This document shows positions 36,180-48,364 of a stretch of DNA of 64,000 bases, piece after piece. Made by a program: the position numbers and the translations under genes. The notes beneath the pieces are model-generated. The model was not told where the DNA came from and ran no database searches. It saw only the letters and a program-made list of their open reading frames with translations. Position 1 is the first letter of the stretch; every line of letters begins with the position of its first letter. This DNA is from Phlyctochytrium arcticum (taxonomy: Eukaryota > Chytridiomycota > Chytridiomycetes > Chytridiales > Chytridiaceae), in contig JAHLKI010000032.1 in assembly GCA_025602905.1 (NCBI GenBank), positions 124,001-188,000 on the forward strand. The letters are read 5' to 3'.

Positions 36180-36283
36180 GTGCCAGTCATCCGGTAATTT
36201 CGCCGTAAAAGGGCAAATGAGCAGATTATGCGTAAGCGGGTCCCGCAATTACGCCCGAAAAGGCAAAAGCGCGTTGTTCCGAA

Positions 36284-36517
36284 ATGGCTGCTGCTGCGGG
36301 GCGTGTGTTTGCGGTTTTGTGGAGGGGGACCCCGGTAGGAATTCGTGAAACAGATTTAGGAGAATTATTCCGAGTAGGACCCAAAACAATAGCATCGGAT
36401 TGGACGTGGAGATTCCGTGGAAGGTCATTAGCTGAGCGGAGAATACGGATACATTGGGTGTGTCGAAAAGAAGCACTGGAAGAGATTTTGAGAGAAGGAA
36501 GGAAGGCAATGTCCTAG
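36284..36517 (+). CDS. Short ORF upstream of the kinase gene, possible small protein or uORF
   Basis: An ATG-started frame of 77 codons ends 97 bp before the start codon of the PASK-like kinase. It encodes a basic, helix-prone peptide (RSLAERRIRIHWVCRK). I recognise no family. It lies in the shared upstream region of two divergent genes, so it may be a chance frame, an upstream ORF of the kinase mRNA, or a separate small gene. Confidence 0.25.
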   Translation: MAAAAGRVFAVLWRGTPVGIRETDLGELFRVGPKTIASDWTWRFRGRSLAERRIRIHWVCRKEALEEILREGRKAMS

Positions 36518-36614
36518 TTGTATCAAGGGAGCGCCCAGAGAAAAACACTTTAAGCAATTCATTTGGAAAGGAGGTTCACAAACAGCCAATGCAAGCAACG
36601 CCGCCGCGCATCCC

Positions 36615-38880
36615 ATGGACGACGCACGGGATATGGACGATGTTAATCAGACTACCGTCACGTCGCTAAACTCAATCATTACAGTCCCCCAAGCAGCCCT
36701 CTTATCATCCCCAGCATCATCCTCGTCCGGAGCAGCAGCAGCAGCATCAACATCAGCATCAGCATCAGCAGCGGCGGCGACAGGTTCATCACATACCAGT
36801 CCGGAGCGCGGTCGGTCCAGAGAAGCATCGAATAAAGTGATTCTCCATTCGGCGGTGGGCACGCCCGACGTCGACGCCATAACGCCCATGACGCCGACTC
36901 ATCTTTACGTTGGGGAAGCTGCCACTCCACCGACAACCTCTTCCTCGTCAGTTATACCACCCTCAGCACCCTCCTGGCGACACTACCGATCCACCCGTCA
37001 GCGCAAGATACCCCTATGGCAGCGCTTTAAACGAGCCTTGACCCGCTGCTTTCCCTGCGTGTGGATATTCCGCCGCAAATCGGCCAATGAGCATGTCCGC
37101 GTCAAAATTCGGAGGGATTCGCGCGGTCGGACAGTCATCAAAACTCGTCTGATTGGGAAAAGTTCGTTCCAGGCCTTTGATGACACGGATGATGAGGACG
37201 GCGAAGATGTGTGGGAGGAGTGGACAGATCAGCTGGTTGGACCAACAGGGATGGACAAGACAGCTGGCAGACAAGATACCGCTGTAGCTGGCGGATTGGC
37301 CGAGGCGGCCGAGAATGTCTATGATGAAGTCGATAATGTCATGCAGGTGTTTGCCAAAGTACTGGAAAAATTACCCAAAGACTTGTCGGATCGATACCTG
37401 TTTACGGGATTATTGGGCTATGGAGGAAACGGGTTTGTGGCCGAGGCTCTGGATCGCTTGGATGGCAAAACGGTAAGAAAAATTATCGTCAAAATGTACC
37501 GAGAACCCATCTCATGATTCATGTCTTTAGGTTGCAATTAAATTCATCAGCCGAGACCGTGTGGCAATTGGCAGTCTCATAAATACCGAAGGTTACAACT
37601 ACCCGATACCCGTCGAAGCGGAAATCATTCGCGTCGTCAAACACGCCAATATCGTAGCCTTCCACGCTCTATACCGAGACGACACGTTTTACATTATCGT
37701 GATGGACCGCATCACTAATTTCCTGCAGCAAATGGACGCCAAACCTGCCAGTGTGCATTCGAGATCCAACTCTAGCTTTGAAGGTATACCCCCATCAAAT
37801 CACGGACCACCCTCCAGATCGGCAACCCGGCCGAGTAGCGCCAGCCAACGGAGAATGGGAAACATGAGTCGTCATTCCCAACAACTTTCCAGTGACCAGT
37901 CGTCGCGTCTGAGTACCGCAACAATTCAAAGCGAAATACCCAACCCTCCCCTGGACGCCATACCCCGACCCCGCTCATTCTCGCAAAAGGCGCCATCCGC
38001 ACCGCCCTCTATATGCAATGGTTCAACTAGCACCAACCCTCCACCCCCGTTACCCATCGCCACGGCCCCCTTTAAATCCGTAGCTCTTTCTGAAACCAAC
38101 CTTCGCCTGACACTCTTATCCGAACGCCCCCAGCCGACTCTGGAACAACTGAAACGCCCACGGCATGGCCATCCGGGCGATTTAGACGAATTCCTCTCGG
38201 TGTATGGTGTCGTTCATGTGTCTATCCAACGCCGATTTTCGCGGCAGCTGGTTGACGCGTACCGGCAGCTTTCTCGCTGCGGGTTTGTATACCTGGATTT
38301 CCGGGGCGAGAATGTGATTATCGACGAAGCGTGTAATGCTCGCTTGGTCGATTTTGGCATGTCTCAATTCATCGGGGTCCCCAACGCGTGCTTCACCGGA
38401 AATCCCACCAGTGTTGGAGAGTCTGTGCTCGCGCGCCGCTCCACCACCACCAGTCCCAGCAGCAACCCTCTGTCGCCTTCATCCCCCCACTCTACATACC
38501 CTACTCCATCCCAAACCCCGACCAAAAAACAATTCACTGTCTACGGGACCAGGCTCTTTAGCGCACCGGAAATTTTGGCCGGGGGCGCCTACCGCGGCCC
38601 TGAAGCCGACATTTGGGCCCTCGGGATTCTACTCTATATGATTGCGAGCGGAGGGCTGGAACCTTTTGAATCGGTCGAAGAGGTATTGGCGGGCCTGGTC
38701 ATTTTCCCGGATCATGTTGAACCAGGTATGTTTCTTTTCCCCCCTTGTCTCACATTCCTTTGCTCATATTTTTTGGTAGAACAACGCAACCTCATTAGAC
38801 GGATGCTTGCGGTCCAACCTTACCTGCGTGCGACCATTGACGAAATCGCCGCTCACCCCTGGCTTTATAAGGATGATTGA
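36615..38880 (+). CDS. PAS-kinase/PIM-like Ser/Thr protein kinase without PAS domain
   Basis: Three exons, 36615-37472, 37531-38725 and 38780-38880, sum to 2154 nt (717 aa). The first 120 residues are Ala/Ser-rich and disordered, followed by a basic segment. The kinase domain starts near residue 265 with the glycine loop LLGYGGNGFV and the VAIK lysine. A Ser/Pro-rich insertion of about 150 residues follows. The catalytic loop is YLDFRGENVII, so HRD is changed to YLD and the usual Lys to Arg. The VDFG and SAPEI motifs are intact. The C-lobe YRGPEADIWALGILLYMI and the closing HPWLYKDD match PASK/PIM kinases most closely. Asp and Asn of the catalytic loop and the DFG are present, so activity is likely. 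A second low-complexity insertion lies between DFG and APE. Confidence 0.82.
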
Positions 38881-39398
38881 TGGGTTCAAGCGTAGCGTAG
38901 ACTTTGCCCCTGCCTTTGCCTGGAGCTTTGGTGCAGCATTCCCTTCCTTTTCTTCTTGACAGTTGTTTGCTTTTTGACTGGGTGTTTTTCTTTTCTGAAG
39001 CTGTGATGCTTGACCTCTTGTAAATATATTTTGTCGCCTTGTCCATGATGCTCTTTCTTCTCCCCAGACATTCTCTCTCGATCCATAGCTCTTCCAATTA
39101 AGTCTCTGAGTATATAGAAGATTATGTTTGGATCGTTGCCAGGAGATCTCGAAATTTTTGGCCCAAGGCGGGCGTTCGGACACGCGGCACACGTCGCCCG
39201 ATTTCGGACACGCTTGCAAGCCCTTTTTACGAAGAGCTGGCCAGCACACATTTCCCTGATCATCGCCGTTGGCATCTTCCCAAATCGGTTTTCCCCAATA
39301 GCAGCGTCAAGACAGGAAACGCAGGTTTGGCTAGACTCCTGTATTGAGCGACGACTAGACGAGACGACAAGAGCAGACTCTCTCTCAGCCACAGCAAC

Positions 39399-41738
39399 AT
39401 GCCGGGCGACGGCAAGAATGTGAGTGACGGGTGGGCAGCGGCGGAGCTAGGTCAAATAGACTAATCTTCGTTCTGATTTTCATAAAAATAGTCATCGGGC
39501 GATCGACTGCCTCAGCGGATCAACTTTGCTGGCACCAATGTTTCTCGCACGCGCACGGGTCGAAGTGAAAACACCGTTTCCGAAGTTGTTCGACGACTTC
39601 ACACCAATCTGGATCAAAAATACGCCAATGTCATGTTGACTCCCACCGTTGACCGGACTGTCAGCGCGGTAGCCATGAAGAAGGCTGCTGCTGCAGCTGC
39701 GCTTGCCGCAGCTGCGGAGGGTGCAGATGGAAAGGGTGCGCTGTTGGAGAATGATGGAAACATACCCGTCTCTCCAGAACCTGTCAAACAAAAATCTCAA
39801 CCGGAAATGATTTCAACACCCAGTATCCCGAGAACGGTGCGAACCAAAATTGCCGGCTTTGAAGTGGCGGATGCTGCACAGGACTCGCAACAACAACAGC
39901 AGCAGCAGCCACCGAGACGGGGCAAGAAGGCTGTTGGGGTTGCCGAGCTTGCACAAATGATGGGCAAATCTGCTAGCGCCAGAGACGAGCTGATGCAGGA
40001 GAATAAGCGAAACAAGTCTTTGGATTTGTTGCGCGAGGTCACAAGTGGTCGGCGCGGACAATTGTCGGTTGGGTTGGATCAGCGACAGGCACCCATGACC
40101 CCCTCCCGCAAAGCAGCATTGGCCGCCCGGCGAGTAACCAGAGCCTTTGCGCAACATCAAGGTGCTGAGGGAGTCGAAGGTCAACAGGCGGCATCTGGAT
40201 ACCCTTGGCCGGACGTCAAGTCTCGAAAAGAAATGTTTGAGGAAGAAGTGAAAAGAGTTGTGAATGTGGAACGGGAGACTACTCCCGAAAGAGATAGTAC
40301 CGGTGAGGAAGGCGACGCGCCTTTGACTCCTACTCGCCGCTCTCGTCGTCTGGCCCGCGAGCCACCTAAACCCGTGATTGATCCCACCGTCTCGTCTGTG
40401 CAAACCGCTGGAAAGGATAATTCAGATATTCCCGAAGCTCCTTCTTCCGAAGACTCTATTCAGGGCCCAAACCCGTTCGATGTCGACTCGGACTCTATTC
40501 CCAGCTCTAATGGACAAGCATGTCCCAGCACCCCTCCTAAATCTAAATTGGATGACAGTGTCCGACATACCCCCGTCCGATCGACACGAAAACCCAAGCA
40601 CACCACTCACGATGTACAAGAAGCGGGCGCCAAAACTGCCGAAAACTCGCAGGATGCAGAAGACAACAGGGCCTCTGGTGAAGATCTGGAAGATGAAGAG
40701 CTCCCCCCTCTCCCCAAAACCCCATCAAAGTCTGCCAGAAAGGTTCGTGGCTCAGCCGCCTTTTTGCTGGATGAGAGCAAAGACACTTCCCCTACGCGTA
40801 CCCCTGCCCCGGGCCGGCCACTGATTAGTGGATCCGCTCCCGGCTCGCCACGCCACATCAAAACTCCCACTCGCACATCCAAGCGATTAGCTGCATTGAC
40901 AGTCGGTACCGCTGGACGCACTCCTGGAGTGATTCGGTCTCAAGAAGATCAGCAATTACTTTTGGGAAGTGACGGCGAGGAAGAATATGAGCTTACGATG
41001 ATGACGACCACCACCGCGACTACCCTAGAGACTATGGTGACTGGCAGCTACGTGGAGGCTGAGGAAACGACCACAGCTTCGGTGATGAAGCGCAAGCGCG
41101 GTCGGTCCGAGGAGGAAGAGGAGGAAACATCCGACTCTCACCACAACAATTCCCAATCTACTCCATCATCTCTGACCAATAATCAGGTTCACGCGACCGA
41201 AAATGCCACTCCCGAGGTAGGCGTTCCTTCCCGGAAACGAGTCCGAAACACGCACCGCACTCTGGAATCAACACCTGCGCATAAGCCAGCATGGCTTGCT
41301 CGCCGTCAAAGTGAAATTGAAGAAGAGGAAAAGTTGCGAAAGCAGCAAGAAGCGGATGCCGCCGCCGAGGAGCAGGAGCAAGAGTCTAGCCGTGCCCGTG
41401 TGCGTTCGCGCAAGGCTGTGACTGAGGTCAAGGTCGAGAAGGAGGATCAAGATGAGGCGGCGATTGTTGCCACTGTTGACGCGCCGGTACTTACAGAAGA
41501 ACAAGAGGAAGTCTCGGAATCGTTAGTCTCATCCTCATCAGCAGTTTCCGAAGTGGATGAAGAGGATGCGATGGACGTTGATACTGTGAATTTACCAGCG
41601 GATTTGGATCGTGGCATTGTTGGGGTTGTTGAAGAGGATTTAGTTGCGGACACGGATGCCGAGGATGCAGCGGCGGCGGAGGGTGGATGGTTGCTTTCCG
41701 TCTTTTACAAGACTGCTCGGGGCCTGGGTTTGCGATGA
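39399..41738 (+). CDS. Large disordered acidic/basic protein, probably nuclear
   Basis: Two exons, 39399-39419 and 39492-41738, sum to 2268 nt (755 aa). The protein opens MPGDGKN and continues SSGDRLPQRINFAGTNVSRT, followed by a possible ordered helix ENTVSEVVRRLHTNLDQKYA. Most of the rest is low complexity. There is a Gln tract, repeated Ser/Thr-Pro sites that could be phosphorylated (PTRRSRR, SPTRTPAPG), several basic clusters (RKRVRNTHR, KRKRGR) fit for nuclear import, and long Glu/Asp-rich helices. The C-terminus GWLLSVFYKTARGLGLR is hydrophobic and basic. I recognise no family. A chromatin or nuclear-envelope role would fit the composition but is a guess. The tiny first exon is supported by a GTGAGT donor. 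Confidence 0.7.
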
Positions 41739-42641
41739 TTACCGCTGCCGATGCAAGGATGAGAGTGTATTATACTGCAATGCCTTTTGTAATTTGGATC
41801 TGGTGGGTTTTTTTTGTGAGCTTGCTTGTGTGTGAGTGTATGGGGTGGACTTTTTTTTATGTGTAGAAACGACCGTGTAGTGTATACACGATGAACTGAA
41901 TATATTTGAGATATTTGACACATTTTCTTTGTTTTCATGCATGATTGTGCCTCTCCACTTCTAATGCTGCTACCTCTACCTACAGCCAACCTCCTATGTA
42001 CTTGACTTTAAGCCCCATGGACCAGCAAAATGCTTAGACCAGGAGGCTCGGCAGGGACAGCCATTCGTATCGTATTAGAAATGCCCGTTTCAGATCTGGG
42101 CCAACATTTCTTTTACTTGGGGGATACCAAAACCCGGAGCATAAATGCCTTTGGGGTCTCGTAAAAAAATGAAAGTTATGGTTATTCTTGCGAAGTCAAT
42201 TCCTCCGAGTAATGCAAGAAGGGTTAAAGTACGATATACGACAACAAGTATACATATGTACGAGTTCCATAAGGAAAAAAAGTTCCATCGGTAAGAATAG
42301 AATAATTGAATGAAGCGGCTGCTTGTGGCGGGGCTGCACTGGCGCTGCGGCCGGGTTTGCCTTTGACGCGGCCGACGCTCAATTTTGCACACCTGGCCCA
42401 GTCCGAATCCGCATTCCGGTCTTTTCGCAAGCTGCCAACAAGGAAATAGAGGCCATGCTCCATGATAGATAGAGACGTATTAGAACATATAGAGCGTACA
42501 TAGAACACAGTGGGTGGGACGTAAGACGGCGAACGGCGAGAAAAAACTAGAGCCGAAAACAGACGAAGACAACAGGAACAACAAACTTTGGAGTATCATT
42601 AGGAGACGGGAAGGAAAGGACGGTTATTAATATTGTTGATA
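41739..42641. other. Intergenic region upstream of chitin synthase
   Basis: Nine hundred bases without a supported gene. It holds the 3' flank of the disordered-protein gene and the promoter and leader of the chitin synthase gene. No clear TATA box or repeat was noticed. Confidence 0.5.
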
Positions 42642-45600
42642 ATGGTGGGGCCAACGGCGAGGGACCGAGCACCATCGTTCCATTTCGAAGACTATTACGC
42701 TGAATCGGGCAGCGACGACGAGCAGCAGCAGCAACAGCAGCAGCAACAACCGCAGAAAAAGAACGGCCAGGAAGCGGACCATAGCGGCGCTGGAAGCTCC
42801 GTTGGTGCGAGACCTAATAATACCGCTGGACATAGCCATACTACTCACCAGATCGCTCCCGTGGCTGCCGAAGGTGGAGAAGGAGTAGGATTAGGACGAC
42901 GTCCACCCCCCATACAAGTCCGACTTCCTGCCGACCATCACTTTGGACCTCCCCCGAGCTCGTTTGCTCCGCGAGGATCGTCAAAGCAAGTCCTGCAACA
43001 GCAGCAGCAACCGCAACCCCATTCACCCCGTTCGCCAACTTCGTTGTCGCCCCAGTCAAATCCGCACCATCACCCTCTGGGCCCACCGCCGTCCCCCAAC
43101 CCGTATGATAGCATCTCGAGCTCAGGCAGCAGTAACCCATCCTCAAGACCATTACTTCAACAGCAGCAGCAGCAACAGCAACAGGGAGTCATGAACAACA
43201 ACAACCTGCCAAGACCCCCACCACGGACGATTGTCTCGCCACGACAATCAGGCCTGATTGCTCCCCAAGGTCCTTCGCCAATACGACCGCCGCGGAATCG
43301 GGAGGGGGGTGGAGTTTCATTTGCAAATGCTCCTCCTCCTGCCAGATTCCAACCACCGCATAATCAGTATCCACATCATCACCAACCTCAGCAGCAACAT
43401 ATGCAACATCAACACCCTCAAGACCATCAGTATGCACAGGGACCACCTCGACCGGGTTTCGGACGTGTGGGACCGGGCGCAGCACCAGGCATGGGGCCAA
43501 GTGGGGGTGAGCTACGACGGAATGTGACATTCAGGGAGCAACAATCAATAGCATCGTCCCATCCGTCCACCATTAACGATGGCGACCGACATTCTTTTGC
43601 CGAATACTTTGATGATGATGACGGATCGCAAGACCATCTCGTTACAGCTCCCAGTACTATTACCAGTAACGATGATGTCGAACTTGGAACCTTGCCTCGC
43701 TCTGCTTCGGGGGGCCGGCCGGTTGTGCGTCGCGGTACCACGGTGAATGCATATGGTACGCTCGTTGGCCCTCGTCGCCGCAAGACGGTCAAACTCGCTC
43801 CCACCGGCAACTTTGTCATCAAAGAACGGTTGCCCCAGTCGCTCCTGAAACAGGTCGCTTACAGCCAGGGCGACGAGTTTACTACCATTCGGTATACTGC
43901 TGCCACCACCGACCCAGACCAGTTTGGCGAAAAGGGCTACACATTGCGCACGGTTTCAGAGTACGGCCGCGAGACAGAGCTGGCTATTGTCGTGACCATG
44001 TACAACGAGGGAATCAAGGAGCTCAACCGCACGCTATTTGGCATCTTTCAAAATATCCAGTACATGTGCCAAAAGAAAAAGTGGGGCTGGGAAGCGGACG
44101 GCTGGAAAAAGATTGTCGTTGTGCTCGTGGGTGATGGTCGCAAAAAGTGTAATCTCAATGTCCTACTGGCATTGCAAACGATGGGCGTCTACCAAGAGGG
44201 ACTTCCGCAGTTGGCTGTCAACAATACCCCAACCACTGCTCACATCTTTGAATCCACATCCCAGATTGTTCTTGATCCCAACTTGCAAATGTGGACCACC
44301 AACAGCGGAATCCCACCCGTGCAATTCATCTTTTGTCTCAAGGAACGCAACGCCAAGAAAATCAATTCTCATCGGTGGTTTTTCAACGCCATATGTCCCA
44401 TCTTGAAGCCCAAAGTTTGCCTTTTGGTGGATGTCGGTACCAGACCCATGCAAGCCAGTATTTACCGCCTATGGAAGGCATTTGATCGAAACCCGCATAT
44501 TGCCGGAGCATGTGGTGAAATCAAGGTGGACATGACGTGGCGAGGAGTCGTCAATCCATTGGTCGCCAGTCAAAACTTTGAGTACAAAATCAGTAACCAT
44601 CTTGACAAGGCCCTTGAATCAGTGTTTGGCTATATCGGCGTCCTACCCGGTGCCTTTTCTGCATATCGCTACGCGGCCCTCCTCGACAACATGCCCAACC
44701 GTGGTCCTCTTGCCTCATATTTCAAGGGTGAACGCCGTGACGATATTGCGCCAACTGCCGACGGCTCAACCGGCAATTCTCCCACCGAGGTCTTCTTATC
44801 CAATCTGTTCCTGGCGGAAGATCGTATCCTGGCGCTCGAATTGGTGGCCAAACCCCTCAGCCAATGGACATTACACTACGTGGCCAAAGCATCCGCCGAG
44901 ACTGACGTTCCCGACAGTATTCCCGAATTCATTGCTCAACGTCGTCGGTGGCTGAACGGCAGTTTCTTTGCTCAACTTTACGCCATTGTCAATATTGGCC
45001 GTACCCTCCGCACCCGCCATTCCATCGGCCGAAAACTCGCCTTTATGCTGCAAGCAGTCTACCAGATCCTTTCTCTCATATTCACCTGGTTTGGCCCCTC
45101 CCAATTCGCCATCATCTTTTACTTTCTCTTTTCATTCGAACTCCGCACCATCCTCCCCGTTCCCGTCGCCAAAGCCTTTTTCTGCATATACCCAGGGCTG
45201 ATTGTCGTCCTCTTTATCGCATCACTCGGGAACCGTCCGCAAGCCTCGAAAATCATTTACAAGCTTTCGATGGTGTTCTTTGCCTTTATTGGATTGGCCA
45301 TGATGGCGCTCTTGGGGCTCAAGATTTATAATTTGGCGGATCAGGGCAAGGGACTTGGTGGGCCATTTGAAATGGGAAGCGGAATGAGGTTTGTTTACTT
45401 TGACTTTTCGTTGGAACATTTGGTCTAACTAATGCATTCCCCATAGTTACATTATTGGTTTATCTGCCACTTATGGTGTTTACCTACTCGGCTCCCTGCT
45501 CCAGCGTGACCCCTACCACATGGTTACTTCTCTGTTCCAGTACATGCTGCTCCTCCCATCCTACATCAACGTCCTCCAAATCTACGCGTTCTGCAATCTT

Positions 45601-46284
45601 CACGACGTTACTTGGGGTACCAAGGGAGATAACACCATGTCCGATCTTCCCCAAGTCGCCGTCGCAGTCACCAAAGACGGTGCCGTTGTGGCCGATGTGC
45701 ACGTCATGAGCGGTGGCGACCGCGAAAACGTCTGGAAAGGCGGTCTGGACCGGATCGAAGATTTGGGCGCTGGACGAGCCAAAGAACAACCCTCCAAAGT
45801 CGACCCCCGAACCGCTCAAGAAGACGCCTACAAATCCTTCCGAACCAATCTCCTCCTCTCCTGGCTATTGAGTAATGCCATTGTGTTTGCTGGCGTCACC
45901 CAATCTACCGCCAACGTCTCCGATACGTACCTTGTGTACCTCCTATACGCGACAGCCGGGCTCTCTGGCATCCGCCTCCTCGGCGTCATCGCCTACCTCC
46001 TCATCTCAGCATCCGTCCACCTCTGCGGTTGTGGTGACAGCCGCCGTCGCCGCGCCAAAAAGTCCCGCAAAGACGCAGCCGACCTCAAACATTCTCTCTC
46101 CCGCCTCGACGCAACAACAGACTCAAAACACAAAGTCGCCGACTCAAAAGTCTACCCCACCAAAGAATCTGCACCCCCGCTCCAACCCGGCCAACGTCTC
46201 CTCGGTAACATTCACAACGGCTTCATTATTGTTGATGAGCGGATGGAAGATCATGATGAAGCGAGATTGTTTATGGCGTCGTAA
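42642..46284 (+). CDS. Chitin synthase, division 1 (class I-III type)
   Basis: Integral plasma-membrane GT2 enzyme that polymerises UDP-GlcNAc into chitin. Two exons, 42642-45388 and 45447-46284 (58-nt intron with a CTAAC branch site), give 1194 aa. The first ATG is at 42642; earlier in-frame codons are not ATG. The N-terminal 400 residues are Gln/Pro/His-rich and disordered, with several polyQ tracts. The catalytic part starts near residue 444 with ELAIVVTMYNEG and includes VVVLVGDGR, CLLVDVGTRP, the LAEDRIL Asp and the QRRRWLNGSFF signature near residue 766. Hydrophobic helices follow, and exon 2 encodes further helices (HMVTSLFQYMLLLPSYINVL) and a short cytosolic tail. The long cytosolic N-terminus could carry phosphorylation-dependent trafficking signals. 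Confidence 0.96.
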
Positions 46285-46544
46285 AACTATCAATGTCTTG
46301 AATATTTGCGCCTTTATTTGTATTATATGGTTCCTGTACAGATTTTATTTTATCATTATGATTCTTTGATACCTTTACTCAATCCGCTTTCTCTGCTTTT
46401 CTTGTTGGCATAACTTGGTCCATCAATGAATATGCAAATGCCATTCCAAAACTATACAAACAGTCTATTGATGACTTATGATACATATGAAAAAGACAGC
46501 TATGTACAAGTGGATATTCCACTAGAGAAAGAAAGAACTTTCTT

Positions 46545-47779
46545 TTACGCCGGCGGTAATAGAGAGTTGGCAAGCTCATCTCGTCGCTCCAGAATATGAA
46601 TTCTACCAGCCCGATAGTCCCGCTCGATTCGCCGCTCCAGCTCTGAATTATAACCGACAATCTCTCTCCTGATCCTGTTGATCCCATAATTAGGAATCGA
46701 GCGTTCTCCTCGTCCATTACGCAAATTATGCAGAATCAGACATGTAAATGCGACGTCGCGGGCAAGTTCTGGTGATGATTGTTGTTTGATCATGAGAACG
46801 CCCGGACTACCCTAAATGCCAAATCTACGGTTTTCCTAAATGGGGGTTAGGTTTTTTTTTTGCAAACGGTTGGGCGGTCTAAAAGAGTCTTACCATGTTT
46901 TCGCATGAAGTTTGTTAAAATTCAAGGCAGCTTCACTGCTATTCTTGATGTATGAGCGCATGACCCATCTCGAGTCGTGGAAACCTCGATCAGCAAGCAA
47001 GAAATTTCCGGATGGGAAGACTGGCTTCTCTTCTCGGTTCAGTAGCCACCCTATAGGCGACCTGCGGAAAACCCGCGAGGCATTCATGGAGCCTTCCAAT
47101 TCTGCGCTAAACTATTGAGGAGGTTGGGGCATTAGAATTGAAGCGGTTGGAAATGAAAACAATCTTTTACATCTCGAAAGCATCCACGACTGCTTGTATG
47201 ATGATGGAAGGCCAGCCTCTCCGATTTATCCACAGACGATGGGATGGTTTGGGCATCCGGATTGGAAATGCATCGAATCACACCAACAACCCCTGGTATG
47301 CCCCCCTTCTTTAAGAACCGCTGGCTGATTTTATCCCATGCTTCGATATCTGTATGAGCCGGTACCGCGACAACATGACGGGAAAGACTCGGTGTTTGCA
47401 TTGCGCTCGTAAATTCGCGAACGGGTTACTTGGCGACTCCCTCATCCAGTCCAAACAGCTCTTCCAGTTTCGAAAATGAAGATCCGTGACCAAGGTAGTA
47501 AAGCGACACAGCAATTTGCGTCTCTACTGACAATGGATCGTCATCACCCTCATCTTGTAAAAGTGTCTCTTCTAATTCCTGCACCAACCAAAAGAAATCG
47601 GGCCGGGTCATTCGAAACATTTTGAGAAAGGTTTTGTTATCAAGGTGCCTTGACTCCCAGATGTTCCGTTTGAGCTGAATCTCATGGTCCTCTTCCTCCT
47701 CCAGTCGGGCCGCCTCTTGGCGTTGTATGAACCAATAAGAGAAGGCCGCATTCATCATCAAAAAGGGGGCGTACTCCAT
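46545..47779 (-). pseudogene. Broken HARBI1/PIF-Harbinger-like gene (copy 1)
   Basis: Minus-strand relative of the three intact genes at 52.1-57.2 kb. Exon 1 (47779-47426) is open: LKRNIWESRHLDNKTFLKMF, then MTRPDFFWLVQELEE and SLYYLGHGSSFSKLEELFGL. After GGIPGVVGVI a few bases are missing, so the first catalytic Asp and the following strand fall out of frame; they return near 47,200 in another frame. A second loss removes part of the VDADGNF motif. Exon 3 is open (FLLADRGFHDSRWVMRSYIK). In the last exon, alignment with copy 2 shows a 10-nt loss just after RVVRA that shifts the frame. At least three disabling changes make it a pseudogene. The motif caaactccgctc upstream (47961-47973, reverse complement) ties it to the array. 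Confidence 0.85.
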
Positions 47780-48169
47780 ATCTTCCTGAATTGCGGTTGA
47801 TGGCAGGTGTTTGGGAAGGCTTCAAACGGATTTGTGTGAGATAAAAAGTAGCGACGGTAACAGAGAGTGGCAAGTTGGGCAGGTATCAGAGGGCCAGTGG
47901 TAGAAGTTTGCAATGGGAGATGCGCGAAGAAACACTGCCCATGTGTGGCTGAAAAGTGTAAGAGCGGAGTTTGGCAAATTTGGCCTGGTTGGCTGTACAA
48001 CTTTGTATCCAATAGCCTATAATCGTCGGAATAGGGAGGTTATACCGCCACAAATGGCGACAACCAAGGGTGGAAGAAGATTAACTTTAGAAAAAGAAAC
48101 TAGCTCAAGCGTATGTTATTTATTTGTGATGGATTAAAAATACAGTTAAGTTACTCTACGATAATCCTA

Positions 48170-48330
48170 GCTACTCGAGTACCTCCACTCTACCCAATTC
48201 ACAGCCCGTTCTACCCCAGGCAGGGCGGGGCCAAGTAGCATTGGGACTTGCTGGGACCTGGCCAGTGGTAGCATCCCCCGATTCTTGGGCGATGCTACTT
48301 GGCCAGGTCCACCAATGCTTAGGTGGATAG
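48170..48330. repeat. Long imperfect hairpin (inverted repeat)
   Basis: Two arms, 48237-48275 and 48291-48319, are nearly complementary. GGACCTGGCCA...TAGCATC pairs with GATGCTA...TGGCCAGGTCC around a 15-nt loop. Outside it, AGCATTGG pairs with CCAATGCT. It lies between the broken Harbinger-like gene and the Fanzor fossil and could be an element end. No target-site duplication was established. Confidence 0.7.
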
Positions 48331-48364
48331 GGGATAGATGACCGTTGGGTTGTGTCTATGGAAG

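Noticed and set aside
42633..42641. Upstream extension of the chitin synthase frame
   Set aside because: The codons are TTG TTG ATA; the first ATG is at 42642.
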